The notes: generated by a model not told the origin, from the sequence alone. DNA of 26,307 nt from Anaerolineaceae bacterium UBA5404 (GCA_002409625.1 DHNY01000015.1:1-26307); one strand, 5' to 3'. Positions 15,336-24,731 are shown, numbered from the stretch's first letter. Program-made: numbers and translations.

Positions 15336-16244
15336 ATGTCTAAAATTATTGTTAATCAGATTTCTAAACGCTTTGGCAAGACCCAAGCTGTGCGCGATAT
15401 TTCATTTGATGTGCGGGCTGGTGAAATCTTTGGTCTTTTAGGTCCAAACGGTTGTGGCAAGACAACCAGTATTCGCATTATTCTGGATATTTACCAACCC
15501 GACAGTGGCTTTGCCGAGGTCCTGGGTGGACCGATGAGCGCAGAAAAGAAGGCGAAAATCGGCTATTTACCCGAAGAACGCGGCTTATATCAGGATGTGC
15601 CGTTGGATCGGTGTTTGACTTATTTGGCTAGTCTGAAAGGGATGCGTGATGAGGATATCAAGGCTAAGCTGCCTGTTTTTCTTGAAAAATTTGACCTGAG
15701 TGCGCATGCCAAAAAGAAGACCAAAGAGCTTTCCAAGGGTATGCAGCAAAAAGGGCAACTCATCGCCACACTTATGCATGATCCGGAAGTGATCATCATT
15801 GATGAGCCTTTTACCGCGCTAGACCCCATCAATACCCAGCTGGTCAAGGATGTGCTCGATGAGGAACGCCAAAAGGGCAAAGCCATTATTATGTGCACCC
15901 ATCAAATGAGCCAGGTTGAGTCGCTGTGTGACAGGCTGGTTTTGGTTGATCAGGGTCGCGTTTTGCTGATGGGCGGATTGGATGAAATCAATGACCGCTT
16001 CAAGACCGATGAGGTTCTGGTAAAAGCGCTTACACCATTGCCCTCAAGCATTAAAGGTGTGAAAGACATTATGCCGATGAATGGCAATCATAAACTGACG
16101 CCTGAAGAGGGTGTGCAACCCAGCCAATTGTTGAAAATGTTGATGGAACAGGGCGTCGCCTTGGAAAGTTATAAGGTCTTGGTGCCTTCACTGGATGAAA
16201 TCTTTATTCGCGTTGTCGAAGAAGGAAAGCGCAAAGATGAATAA
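15336..16244 (+). CDS. ABC exporter ATPase, NatA-like
   Basis: A 302-residue ATPase of a NatAB/ABC-2-type exporter. Seen: Walker A GPNGCGKT (36-43), signature LSKGMQQK (about 129-136), Walker B VIIIDEPF (about 149-156) with the D-loop TALDP, and switch His in MCTHQ. The C-terminal 80 residues (about 220-302) follow the accessory domain pattern of this subfamily (DUF4162). AAGGAG precedes the ATG. Its end overlaps the next gene by eight bases. Known NatA proteins export sodium or other small compounds; the cargo here is unknown. Confidence 0.93.
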   Translation: MSKIIVNQISKRFGKTQAVRDISFDVRAGEIFGLLGPNGCGKTTSIRIILDIYQPDSGFAEVLGGPMSAEKKAKIGYLPEERGLYQDVPLDRCLTYLASLKGMRDEDIKAKLPVFLEKFDLSAHAKKKTKELSKGMQQKGQLIATLMHDPEVIIIDEPFTALDPINTQLVKDVLDEERQKGKAIIMCTHQMSQVESLCDRLVLVDQGRVLLMGGLDEINDRFKTDEVLVKALTPLPSSIKGVKDIMPMNGNHKLTPEEGVQPSQLLKMLMEQGVALESYKVLVPSLDEIFIRVVEEGKRKDE

Positions 16245-17448
16245 CATTCTCAAAGTCGCAAAAAACGAATACACCCAGCATGTCTTCACCAAGAAGTTTT
16301 GGGTCGCGTTGATGGCGGTACCGTTGATTTTCATCTTTTTTGGGGCAATTTCAGCTTTCGTCGGTGCGAAATCGGTTGACACGCGACCGATTGGCATCGT
16401 GGACCAGGCGGGGATTATTACTCAAACGCAAAAACTCGATGGTAAAGGCGGTCTCTTTGACATGACCATTGAATTCCAGGGCTTCAAAGATGAAAAAGCG
16501 CCAAAAATGGGAACTGAAGCGGGTAGTTTGCAAGGCTATGTGGTTATTCCTGAGGATTATGCAGAAAACCACACCTTAACCTGGTATGGCAACAAACAAA
16601 TGACACCTGAGGTGCAAAAGGCATTGAGCGGTTTTATCGGTCAAAACCTGATGGCAGGTTTGACTATTCCGAACAAAGAGCGGATCGAAGCCGGTAGTGT
16701 TATTCGCATCGAGTCATTGGATGGTAGTGTACAAAGCAGCGGCGATTCCTGGCAACGTATCCTCATCCCGGCGATTACTGGTCTCTTGTATTTCATCCTG
16801 GTTATGGGCAGTGGCAACTACCTTTTGCAATCGCTGGTGGGTGAAAAAGAGAACCGCACGATTGAAATCATGCTTACCTCGGTCACACCGAATGAGATGA
16901 TGGCAGGAAAGATTATCGGTAACATCGGCGTGGCAATCACCCAGCTCGTGTCATGGGTTGGGCTTATTTTGATTGGTGCCTTGGCGTTCAGGTCAAAGTT
17001 GACTTTTTTGAGCGCGATTGAAATATCCTGGGCGACCATGGGAATCAACCTGGTTTTCCTGATGGTTTCATTCATCTTTACGGCGTCTTTGTTGGCCATC
17101 TTAGGCGCGACAATGACCGAAACCCAAGAGGCACAATCGGTGATGGGCTTGATGGTCTTCCCGGTGATGATTCCATTTTACTTCTTCGTCGTGATCATGA
17201 ACGCGCCGAATGGACTGTTTGCCAGAGTGCTAAGCTACATCCCCTTTAGTAACCCGTTGACCATGGGTTTGCGCATGGCTTTTACCAAAGTTGCCACATG
17301 GGAAATCTTGTTGGTTTTGGCGGTGCAAGTCGTGTTCGCAGGGCTTATGCTATGGCTGGCAGGCAAAGCTTTCAAGGTAGGTATGCTTCAATTTGAGAAA
17401 AAAGTCTCACTGATTAGTCTACTCAAGAAGGAGGCACGCAATGCCTAA
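16237..17448 (+). CDS. ABC-2 exporter permease 1, NatB-like
   Basis: A 403-residue membrane protein. The first helix is at about 22-45, followed by an extracytoplasmic domain (about 46-170) and five to six helices in the C-terminal half, including the ENRTIEIMLTSVTPNEMMAGKIIG segment (about 205-228), the diagnostic coupling helix of NatB/YhaP-like permeases. The frame extends upstream to 16195, but the homologous region starts at MNNILKVAKNEY and GAAGGA precedes the ATG at 16237. That start overlaps the ATPase stop by eight bases (ATGAATAA). The second permease starts within its last codons. Confidence 0.92.
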   Translation: MNNILKVAKNEYTQHVFTKKFWVALMAVPLIFIFFGAISAFVGAKSVDTRPIGIVDQAGIITQTQKLDGKGGLFDMTIEFQGFKDEKAPKMGTEAGSLQGYVVIPEDYAENHTLTWYGNKQMTPEVQKALSGFIGQNLMAGLTIPNKERIEAGSVIRIESLDGSVQSSGDSWQRILIPAITGLLYFILVMGSGNYLLQSLVGEKENRTIEIMLTSVTPNEMMAGKIIGNIGVAITQLVSWVGLILIGALAFRSKLTFLSAIEISWATMGINLVFLMVSFIFTASLLAILGATMTETQEAQSVMGLMVFPVMIPFYFFVVIMNAPNGLFARVLSYIPFSNPLTMGLRMAFTKVATWEILLVLAVQVVFAGLMLWLAGKAFKVGMLQFEKKVSLISLLKKEARNA

Positions 17449-18688
17449 AACTTCAGGTAACGTATGGAATGTTTTTAAGTACGAATTTTTGAGCCTGGTA
17501 AAACGACGCTCCTTTATCCTCAGTTTGGTCTTGGTGCCACTGATTCCCATGCTCATCATTGGCGGACTTAGGCTCTTGCAGGGCAAGGATGTGCCCAGCA
17601 TTCAAGAAGTGTTTGTAAAGGAATTAACTAACCCTTTGCCCTTTGGCATAGTGGACGAAAGTGGCTTGATTAAGCAGTATCCGGAATGGTCAAAGATGCG
17701 CTTTATCGCCTTTGAAGAGGAAGCCCAAGCGCGCGAAAAGACCGCCGCGGGTGAATTGCAAGGCTTTTATCGCATTTCTAAGGACTATTTGAGCAGTGGA
17801 GAGATTACCCTGGTTAAGCCTGAAGTGAACATGGTCAGTGAGTTGGCAGAGACCAAATCTTTGGGCGAATTGATTAAGTTCAACCTTATCGACGGTGATG
17901 AAGCACTTTACACTCGAATGACCAACCTCATGGATGTGGAAACGCGGTATTTGGATGTCGAAAAAGCGGATACCCGCGACCAGAGCAGCGGTGCAACTTT
18001 TGGTGTGCCCTTTGCGATTGCTTTGTTCTTCTATATGTTGATTATCATCAGCTCGAACCAGATGCTGAGTGCTATTTCAAAGGAAAAAGAAAACCGCACG
18101 ATTGAGATTTTGCTTTCTTCAACCAGCCCAATGGATTTGTTTTTAGGCAAGGTTTTTGCCCGTGGCGCTGCAACCTTGTTGCAAACTACGGTTTGGCTAG
18201 GCACGATTTTGTTAGTGTCAATGCTTAATAATAGTGGCTTTACTTTGCCGTTCCAGCTTGATTTGTCCCCACGCTTGTTGATCTTTGGTTTACCTTACTT
18301 CATTGTTGGCTTTTTGCTCTTTGGCAGCCTTTTGGCTGGCATGGGCGCAATGGCGCCAAATACGCGTGAGGGTAGCCAGTATATGATGATAGTCAATGCG
18401 CCATTGGTGTTTGCTTATATCAGCATCAACCAGATCATTGCCTCACCCACCAGTACGATGACGACGTTCTTAACGCTCTTTCCGATGACGTCGCCGATTG
18501 TCATCCCAACCCGTATTGTGATCGGCATCTTGCCGGGATGGCAGATTGCCGCCTCTTTTGCGATATTGCTGATCACAACCCTGCTGGTGATGCGTGGCGT
18601 GTCTCATCTTTTCAGCTCGCAGACCTTGCTGTCTGGCGAAAAGTTCAACATCAAAACGTTCTTTAGAACCTTGGTGTTCGGAAAATAA
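17441..18688 (+). CDS. ABC-2 exporter permease 2, NatB-like
   Basis: A 415-residue paralogue of the preceding permease. It shares the architecture of one N-terminal helix (about 25-45), an external domain and a C-terminal helix bundle, with KEKENRTIEILLSSTSPMDLFLGKV as the matching coupling segment. AAGGAGG before the ATG and an eight-base overlap (ATGCCTAA) with the upstream gene show tight translational linkage. Two different permeases with one ATPase imply a heterodimeric exporter. It ends the operon unless transcription continues into the lipoprotein genes 97 bases on. Confidence 0.92.
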   Translation: MPKTSGNVWNVFKYEFLSLVKRRSFILSLVLVPLIPMLIIGGLRLLQGKDVPSIQEVFVKELTNPLPFGIVDESGLIKQYPEWSKMRFIAFEEEAQAREKTAAGELQGFYRISKDYLSSGEITLVKPEVNMVSELAETKSLGELIKFNLIDGDEALYTRMTNLMDVETRYLDVEKADTRDQSSGATFGVPFAIALFFYMLIIISSNQMLSAISKEKENRTIEILLSSTSPMDLFLGKVFARGAATLLQTTVWLGTILLVSMLNNSGFTLPFQLDLSPRLLIFGLPYFIVGFLLFGSLLAGMGAMAPNTREGSQYMMIVNAPLVFAYISINQIIASPTSTMTTFLTLFPMTSPIVIPTRIVIGILPGWQIAASFAILLITTLLVMRGVSHLFSSQTLLSGEKFNIKTFFRTLVFGK

Positions 18689-18726
18689 CCCCTAAAAAAT
18701 CTTTTTGGATTAGTTCTTGCAACATA

Positions 18727-18761
18727 ATGCTCACAGACTCCTATTGGAGATCTGTGAGCAT
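18727..18761 (+). terminator. Long hairpin between the NatAB-like operon and the FW lipoproteins
   Basis: ATGCTCACAGACTCC pairs with GGAG-A-TCTGTGAGCAT, 15 pairs with one bulged A and a TATT loop. Only TTAAAC follows, so termination would be weak. It could instead be a leader structure for the gene at 18785, 23 bases downstream. Confidence 0.5.
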
Positions 18762-18784
18762 TTAAACAAAATGATGGAGGTCCT

Positions 18785-19948
18785 ATGAAAACCATAAAGT
18801 TTATAGGGGCTTGTTTGTTGGTCGCCCTTTTAGTATTGAGTGCCTGCAAACCAAATGCTATTGACGCAACACCGACCGATGTTTTGGACGATATTCGCAC
18901 GGTTGCGGCACGTACCATTGAGGCAATGACGACGCAATTGCTACAAACCTCACAAGCCCAGGAAACCTTAAGCCCGCAACCTCCCATCTTGACTGAGGAA
19001 CTGCCTGATCCGACCCAATCTGAAATCATCCCGAGCGTAGAAGTGCCTACGGCTGAAATCATCGAAACGCCCACTCCAAGCGAGCTGACACCAGACCCGA
19101 ACAAAGCCTGTGATCTGGCAGCCTTTGTCAGCGAAACGGTGCCCGATGGAAGCCAGCTATACCCGGGCACGATGTTTAACAAAATCTGGACTCTACGCAA
19201 TGAGGGCACCTGCACCTGGACCAAAGATTATGCGGTGGTCTTTATCAGTGGCGATTCAATGTTAGCGCCAGCGGTGATGCAGCTAACTGATACTGAAGTC
19301 AAACCGGGCGAAAGCCTTGAACTGAGCATGCCGCTCATTGCCCCGAGCCTTAGCGGATCTTATCGCGCTGATTTCAAGTTGCGCAATGCGGCTGGCGTTT
19401 TGTTTGCTTTTAAGAATCCCGATCACACTTTTTGGGCGGATATCCAGGTGCAAGACGGTGTTATTCACCTGGTGCATGCCTATTGTAGCGCCGCGTGGAG
19501 CAGCGATGCCGGAAAATTGCACTGCCCTGGCTTACCCAGTGATGCTGCTGGATACGTTTACTCAGATAACGCACCAAAGCTGGAAAATGGCGCGGTGGAT
19601 GATGAGCCCACCCTTTGGCTTGGTGTGCAGGCAGTTCAGCAGGGTTATATCAAAGGGGTTTATCCAGCCATGAAAATCCCTAATAACGCGCGTTTTTCAA
19701 GCATTTTAGGCTGTGGGAACGGGCTTCAAAAATGTGCTGTCAAGTTCATTCTGGCATATCAAGAGGGTGATGGGCAGCTGCGCCAGTTGGGTAGCTGGGA
19801 CGAGGTTTATGACGGCGAGTTCACTAAGCTTTCCCTTGACCTGAGTGAACTGGGCGGGCGCACAGTTAGCATTGTGCTCATCGCCCGCGCAATCGATTCT
19901 TGGGAAGATGGTAAAATTCATTTATTAGAGCCTGTTATTAAGCCCTAG
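18785..19948 (+). CDS. Lipoprotein with NBR1-type FW (four-tryptophan) domain
   Basis: A 387-residue lipoprotein. The signal MKTIKFIGACLLVALLVLSAC places lipidated Cys21 in the lipobox LSAC. A Pro/Thr/Glu-rich linker (about 55-108) is followed by an FW domain at about 110-225. This domain contains the hallmark IWTLRNEGTCTWTKDYAVVF, a GxSLELSMPLIAPSLSGSYRADFKLRN segment and a closing FWADIQV. The remaining 160 residues form a beta-rich domain with four cysteines (AYCSAAW, LHCPGL, LGCGNG, LQKCAV) that I do not recognise. FW domains on lipoproteins are common in Anaerolineae. Binding to extracellular polymers or cell-wall components is a guess. GGAGGTCCT precedes the ATG. Confidence 0.85.
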   Translation: MKTIKFIGACLLVALLVLSACKPNAIDATPTDVLDDIRTVAARTIEAMTTQLLQTSQAQETLSPQPPILTEELPDPTQSEIIPSVEVPTAEIIETPTPSELTPDPNKACDLAAFVSETVPDGSQLYPGTMFNKIWTLRNEGTCTWTKDYAVVFISGDSMLAPAVMQLTDTEVKPGESLELSMPLIAPSLSGSYRADFKLRNAAGVLFAFKNPDHTFWADIQVQDGVIHLVHAYCSAAWSSDAGKLHCPGLPSDAAGYVYSDNAPKLENGAVDDEPTLWLGVQAVQQGYIKGVYPAMKIPNNARFSSILGCGNGLQKCAVKFILAYQEGDGQLRQLGSWDEVYDGEFTKLSLDLSELGGRTVSIVLIARAIDSWEDGKIHLLEPVIKP

Positions 19949-20037
19949 TTGAATCACGCAACCAGCTGGCTGGGTTCTGTTGAAAACGAATGGATTTGAT
20001 TAGTTACACAATTAATGCGATAGAAGATGGAGTAAAC

Positions 20038-20694
20038 ATGAAAAACATGAATCGCTTTTTACTAATCCTTTTGGCTGTGGTCATTATTCTTGGACTGGGC
20101 GCTTGTGGAAAAAAGGAAGAAGCTGATATGGAAGCAGCAATGGCCACTGCGGTCTATGAAACCTATACGGTTGGTGAAACCCGCACGGCAATTGCCCGTC
20201 CTAGTGACACGCCAGTTCCAAGCCCAACGATGATGCCCACCATGCCCATACAGGAACCCACCTCTCCGCAGCCTACCTTTGACATGACAGCGATTTATGG
20301 CATTACCCAATCACCGCCGCCAGCAACTGCTGTTCCTGGTGCCACTGCGACGGTTGCGCAAGGAGGCGTAGAGCGAGGCGATTGGGGACGTTCGGTGCCA
20401 CCTGATGGTACGCTCATCGACGGTGGAACCAAATTCAAGGTGCAGGTAACGATTGTCAACACGGGTACAACGACCTGGTCGACCGATTACTACATCCAAC
20501 ACATCGATGGTCCCGCAATGGGTGCGGTTACCAAGCATAAGATGCCGGTGAGTGTTGGTCCCGGACTTTCGGCTACCTTTGAAATTGAATTTACAGCGCC
20601 AACCACGGTCGGCAAAGTGAAGAGCAACTGGGGTATTTATAACCAAAACAATGTTGCCATCGGATTCTTCTTTTTTGAGTACGAAATTGACTAA
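20038..20694 (+). CDS. Second NBR1-type FW-domain lipoprotein
   Basis: A 218-residue lipoprotein with signal MKNMNRFLLILLAVVIILGLGAC (lipobox LGAC, lipidated Cys23), a Pro/Thr-rich linker at about 55-105 and a C-terminal FW domain at about 115-218. The FW domain shows the NTGTTTWSTDYYIQ motif, a PVSVGPGLSATFEIEFTAP strand pair and NWGIYNQNN near the end. The frame opens at 19990, but GATGGAG before ATG 20038 and the clean signal peptide mark the later start. It lacks the extra C-terminal domain of its neighbour. The two genes are likely related by duplication and divergence, and both anchor an FW domain outside the membrane. Confidence 0.82.
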   Translation: MKNMNRFLLILLAVVIILGLGACGKKEEADMEAAMATAVYETYTVGETRTAIARPSDTPVPSPTMMPTMPIQEPTSPQPTFDMTAIYGITQSPPPATAVPGATATVAQGGVERGDWGRSVPPDGTLIDGGTKFKVQVTIVNTGTTTWSTDYYIQHIDGPAMGAVTKHKMPVSVGPGLSATFEIEFTAPTTVGKVKSNWGIYNQNNVAIGFFFFEYEID

Positions 20695-20700
20695 TTAAAA

Positions 20701-21735
20701 GTGACACCAAAAAGTTTGGAAAAGCAGATCAAAGCCGAGGCAAATCGCCTTGGCTTTGCTTTATGTGGCATTACAACAGCGGATGCGTCAGAGGGTTTTA
20801 GCCATTACAGAGCCTGGGTTGAAAAGGGATTATTTGGTGGGATGCATTATCTTGCCCGATCCGATGCCCTCGCGAAACGAGAAAAACCAGAGCTTTTACT
20901 AGCTGGTTGCAAGAGCCTTATCTGTGTGGGCTTGCCTTATCCACCTGCTGAGTCTCTCGCCTCGATCGCTGCCTATGTCCGTGTGCCTGATTATCACCTG
21001 CTGATGCGCGAAAAATTGACTCAACTGGCGAGTTTTATCGAAGAGCTGACCGGTACTAAGCCAGCCAGCTATATCGCGGTAGACAGTGCGGCAGTGCTTG
21101 AAAAGAGTTTTGCACATCGTGCCGGGTTTGGCTTGGTGGGCAAAAACACCCTTTTGCTGAACGAAGATTTTGGCACCTGGTTCTTTTTAGGCGAGCTATT
21201 GGTGGACCTTGAACTGGAACCTGATTTAGCTTTAGCGAGTGATTTTTGTGGCGATTGTCGTATCTGTGTGGAGGCTTGCCCCACGAATGCCCTGCTTGGG
21301 GATAAAACCATGGATGCGTCTAAATGCCTGAGCTACCTGACCATTGAGCATCGTGGCTCGATACCCGTTGAATACAGAGAAGCTATGGGTCAGCAGGTTT
21401 TTGGTTGCGATATTTGTCAGCTGATCTGCCCAAAAAACGAAAACGCTTCATCATCTGGCTTCGCATTTTGTTTTAAACCCACTTTTGATGGTGAAATCGA
21501 TTTGATTGAGGCTTTATCCTTGCGCGAAGCTGATTTTAAGCTGCGTTATGCCGGCAGTTCTTTTTTGCGTGCGAAATATCAAGGTTTTAGGCGAAATGTG
21601 ATTATTGCCTTAGGCAATAGTCAGCAAGCGCGGGCATTAGCGGTGCTGGAAGCAGCTTTGCCAGATGAACAAGACCCGGTTTGCAAAGAAAGCATGCTTT
21701 GGGCAATCGAGCGTTTAAAGAAAATGCTTCAATAG
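20701..21735 (+). CDS. queG: Epoxyqueuosine reductase
   Basis: QueG reduces epoxyqueuosine to queuosine in tRNA, using cobalamin and two [4Fe-4S] clusters. The 344-residue protein has Asp128 in IAVDSAAVLEKSFAHRAG (the catalytic acid region), GFGLVGKNTLL, and the ferredoxin-like cysteines Cys183/186/189/193 (CGDCRICVEACPT) and Cys209/236/239/243 (CDICQLICP). The C-terminal helices fit the short HEAT-like repeats of the family. The start is GTG: an in-frame stop lies six bases upstream and the N-terminus aligns with the family. No Shine-Dalgarno is seen, so translation is probably coupled to the lipoprotein gene ending at 20694. No other queuosine gene is in the window. Confidence 0.95.
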   Translation: MTPKSLEKQIKAEANRLGFALCGITTADASEGFSHYRAWVEKGLFGGMHYLARSDALAKREKPELLLAGCKSLICVGLPYPPAESLASIAAYVRVPDYHLLMREKLTQLASFIEELTGTKPASYIAVDSAAVLEKSFAHRAGFGLVGKNTLLLNEDFGTWFFLGELLVDLELEPDLALASDFCGDCRICVEACPTNALLGDKTMDASKCLSYLTIEHRGSIPVEYREAMGQQVFGCDICQLICPKNENASSSGFAFCFKPTFDGEIDLIEALSLREADFKLRYAGSSFLRAKYQGFRRNVIIALGNSQQARALAVLEAALPDEQDPVCKESMLWAIERLKKMLQ

Positions 21736-21751
21736 GCGTTTGCATATAGCC

Positions 21752-21766
21752 TTAAACCCCTGTTAA
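21752..21766. promoter_or_regulatory. TTAA-N7-TTAA motif upstream of the mannosidase gene
   Basis: TTAAACCCCTGTTAA has the same geometry as the motifs at 2610, 10292 and 15211. It lies 61 bases before the start codon and 21 bases upstream of a candidate extended -10. Confidence 0.3.
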
Positions 21767-21787
21767 GCCAAGCCTGGCTTCAAAATA

Positions 21788-21796
21788 TGGCATAAT
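21788..21796 (+). promoter_or_regulatory. Candidate extended -10 of the mannosidase operon
   Basis: TGG-CATAAT matches an extended -10 element and would start transcription near 21803, leaving a 25-base leader with GGAGG before the ATG at 21828. No good -35 is present, which extended -10 promoters tolerate. Confidence 0.4.
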
Positions 21797-21827
21797 TAAG
21801 CCTGAAAATCCGTCCATTGGAGGACAT

Positions 21828-24728
21828 ATGAAAAATTTGCACGTTATTTCGCACACACATTGGGACAGGGAATGGTACCGCACCTTTCAGCAGTTCCGCA
21901 TGCAATTGGTTCATCTCATCGATAACCTTTTGGTTATTCTCGACAATGACCCAGATTACCTCCACTATATGTTGGATGGACAAACAATCGTTCTTGAGGA
22001 TTACCTGCGCGTGCGCATGGAAAACTTTGCCAAGCTCCAGCAATACATCCAGGAAAACCGCATTTTGATTGGACCTTGGTATATTCTTCCCGATGAGTTT
22101 TTGGTTTCACCCGAATCAACTGTTCGTAACTTGCTTATTGGTAAGCACATTTGCGAGTTGTTTGGTCAAAGAATGATGATTGGCTATTTGCCGGATCCCT
22201 TTGGGCATATTGGACAAATGCCACAAATCTTGCGGGGTTTCAATATCGATACTGCGGCGCTTTGGCGTGGCGTAAAACCCGGAATGCCCACCGCTTTTAC
22301 CTGGCAGGCGCCGGATGGCAGCCAGGTTTTGTTGGCACACTTGTACTTTGGTTATGGCAATATTGCGCATTGGCCGGTGGATACGCTTGAAAACTCGCTG
22401 GCTTCTTTAGAGTTTGCGGCAAAACGATTGGAGCTACACAGCAATACATCGCAGTACCTGATGATGCAAGGCACAGATCACATCGAGCCGCATCCTGCTA
22501 CTGCTGAGAGTATTCGCTTTTATAACGAGCACAATCCGGATGGCAATGTGGCAATTCATTCCACCTTGCCGGCATTTTTCGCGGCATTATCCCAGGAAAT
22601 TGAGGATAAAAACATCTTGTTGCCGGTGCACATCGGGGAATTGCGAGACCCACAAAAAGCGCATATGTTGCCCGGTGTGCTTAGCTCGCGCATGTGGATC
22701 AAGCAACGCAACTGGAAAGCGCAAACCGAGCTGGAGCGCTGGTCTGAACCTTTTAGTGTCTGGACAGAAGTATTAGAACGAGGCGAGGACGCTTTTGGTC
22801 CGATCAAGGCTTACCAAAGTGCCGCGCGTGTTGCTGACCCTGGTGCGATTATTCGTGAAGCCTGGAAAACCTTGCTCAAAAACCACACCCACGATTCAAT
22901 TTGCGGCTGTTCCATTGATGCGACCCATAAGGACATGGTGCCTCGTTTTGATAAGATTGATCAAATAAACCAGGAAATCCGCACGCAATCGCTGAACGCG
23001 ATCACGAGTTATATTGATACGCGACCAAAAGGATTGGATGCGGCAAGGTTGGCAATCACGGTCTTTAATGCCGCGGCTGTGCCTGCCACTGACTCAGTGA
23101 TGGCGATGATTACCCTGCCGGATGATAAACATGCTTACATTGTGGTTGATGAAAACGGTAACACCATTCCCAGCGATTTGGAATATGATGATTTTGAAAA
23201 CCTGGATGCAAATCTTTACACGCTTGCTGACCTGGCAATGATTATGGAGCGCACACGGGAACATGGCTATGATGGCAAGGCGCTTACCAGCGTTGACCTT
23301 AAATTTGATGAGGAAATGAAGCGATGGTGCATCATTGCCGGTTTGTCTGACACTTTTGAGGCTGATGAAGACGCACTAAATCAGTCCTTGCAAATGGTGA
23401 TGGCAAAGCTCGCGCCATTAGAGCCAAACACGCTTATTCATGTTTCTATTCACTCTGGCATCGGCGCGACACTTGTTTTTCGAGCTCAGGACGTACCAGC
23501 TTTTGGTTATAAGACTTACTGGTTGAAAGCCACTGAATCCATTGAGTCGGCGGATGATTTTGAGGTCTTCCCACAGGGTGAGTTAGCTGAAATTGAAAAC
23601 ACCTGGCTGAAAGTGTCTTTGCAGACGGATGAAAAGAGTTTTAGCATCTATGACAAACGATCGGGCGAGCTTTACAAGGATTTGGGCGTTTTGGTTTCGG
23701 TGGGTGATCGCGGTGATGAGTATAACTTTACCCCAACCAAAGACCAATCGCTTTATACTGTTGATTTTTCGGAGTTTTACACGCTGAACAGTGCCGGCAC
23801 AAAAGCGATTGCCATTCGCTTTGAAATGGCATTGCCTGATGGACTGGATGATGAAACCCGCGACCGATCGCAGGATTTCATCCGTAATAAGGGCTTGCTG
23901 ATTTTGAATTTGCATGATGATTTGCCAGTCTTAGACCTGGAATATGTCTTTGAAAACAAGGCGCGCGATCATCGTTTGGAAATGCACTTTGGTATCGATT
24001 TTCCGATTAAAAAGGTGCTTTATGATGGGCATTTCGATATTGTGGAGCGCCCAATCGACTTGCCTGCTTTTGATGAGACCTGGAGTGAGCATCCCAGACC
24101 GGAGGTTCCCCAGGCAGCTTTTGTGGACGTGTTGGGTGAAAACAAAGCTTTGATGATTGCCAACCAAGGTTTGCCAGAAGTTTCGGTAACGCGAAAAGAG
24201 GGCACGGACTACGCGCAGATCTCAATAACGATGCTACGCTCGGTGGGCTGGCTTTCCCGCTCAGATTTGTTTAACCGGCGTGGGCATGCCGGACCTGGAT
24301 TTGAAACACCCGATGCGCATGAGCTGGGTACGATGTTTGCTAAGTTGCGCCTCATTCCTCACACCGGCAATAGTCAGGAAGCCAGGAATTTGGCATATGC
24401 CTTCCAAACCGAGTTTAAGACGGTTGTGGCTGTTCCAGCGGCAGGTGATCTGCCCTCTGAAGGCGAAATGTTGTCCGTTGATCATCCTGAATTTTATATC
24501 ACCGCGGTGAAAGAAGCCGAAAATCAGGAGGGTTACATCGTGCGAGGTGTCAACCTGAGTGAAAGCACCATTGAGGTTCACTTGCAGACGCGAATGCCGG
24601 CAAAGAGCGTGGCACGGGTGATGCTGGACGAAAGCTTTATGGAAGACTTAGAACTTGAAAATGATGGTAAAGTCAGGTTTGTGGCACGCGCCAAAGAGAT
24701 TGTGACCCTTTACTTTGGTTTAAGATAA
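21828..24728 (+). CDS. Alpha-mannosidase, glycoside hydrolase family 38
   Basis: A 966-residue GH38 enzyme, which hydrolyses alpha-linked mannose with retention and needs a divalent metal such as zinc. The N-terminal catalytic domain shows the metal ligands His11 and Asp13 in HTHWDREWY, and Asp123 in YLPDPFGHIGQ, the nucleophile and a further metal ligand. HTHDSICGC near residue 350 provides the last conserved metal histidine. The remaining two thirds are the helical and beta domains of the family. No signal peptide is present, so it acts in the cytoplasm, probably on imported mannosides or mannosylglycerate-like solutes. GGAGG lies six bases before the ATG. The dus gene follows after three bases. 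A substrate-specific symbol such as mngB is not justified. Confidence 0.95.
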   Translation: MKNLHVISHTHWDREWYRTFQQFRMQLVHLIDNLLVILDNDPDYLHYMLDGQTIVLEDYLRVRMENFAKLQQYIQENRILIGPWYILPDEFLVSPESTVRNLLIGKHICELFGQRMMIGYLPDPFGHIGQMPQILRGFNIDTAALWRGVKPGMPTAFTWQAPDGSQVLLAHLYFGYGNIAHWPVDTLENSLASLEFAAKRLELHSNTSQYLMMQGTDHIEPHPATAESIRFYNEHNPDGNVAIHSTLPAFFAALSQEIEDKNILLPVHIGELRDPQKAHMLPGVLSSRMWIKQRNWKAQTELERWSEPFSVWTEVLERGEDAFGPIKAYQSAARVADPGAIIREAWKTLLKNHTHDSICGCSIDATHKDMVPRFDKIDQINQEIRTQSLNAITSYIDTRPKGLDAARLAITVFNAAAVPATDSVMAMITLPDDKHAYIVVDENGNTIPSDLEYDDFENLDANLYTLADLAMIMERTREHGYDGKALTSVDLKFDEEMKRWCIIAGLSDTFEADEDALNQSLQMVMAKLAPLEPNTLIHVSIHSGIGATLVFRAQDVPAFGYKTYWLKATESIESADDFEVFPQGELAEIENTWLKVSLQTDEKSFSIYDKRSGELYKDLGVLVSVGDRGDEYNFTPTKDQSLYTVDFSEFYTLNSAGTKAIAIRFEMALPDGLDDETRDRSQDFIRNKGLLILNLHDDLPVLDLEYVFENKARDHRLEMHFGIDFPIKKVLYDGHFDIVERPIDLPAFDETWSEHPRPEVPQAAFVDVLGENKALMIANQGLPEVSVTRKEGTDYAQISITMLRSVGWLSRSDLFNRRGHAGPGFETPDAHELGTMFAKLRLIPHTGNSQEARNLAYAFQTEFKTVVAVPAAGDLPSEGEMLSVDHPEFYITAVKEAENQEGYIVRGVNLSESTIEVHLQTRMPAKSVARVMLDESFMEDLELENDGKVRFVARAKEIVTLYFGLR

Positions 24729-24731
24729 TAA

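Noticed and set aside
19949..19989. A terminator between the two FW lipoprotein genes
   Set aside because: AACCAGC/GCTGGGTT leaves a two-base loop and no T run, so a stable terminator is unlikely.
24391..24401. A third DUF134 operator-like word, TGGCATATGCC
   Set aside because: It is inside the mannosidase coding sequence far from any start, and is better explained by chance.
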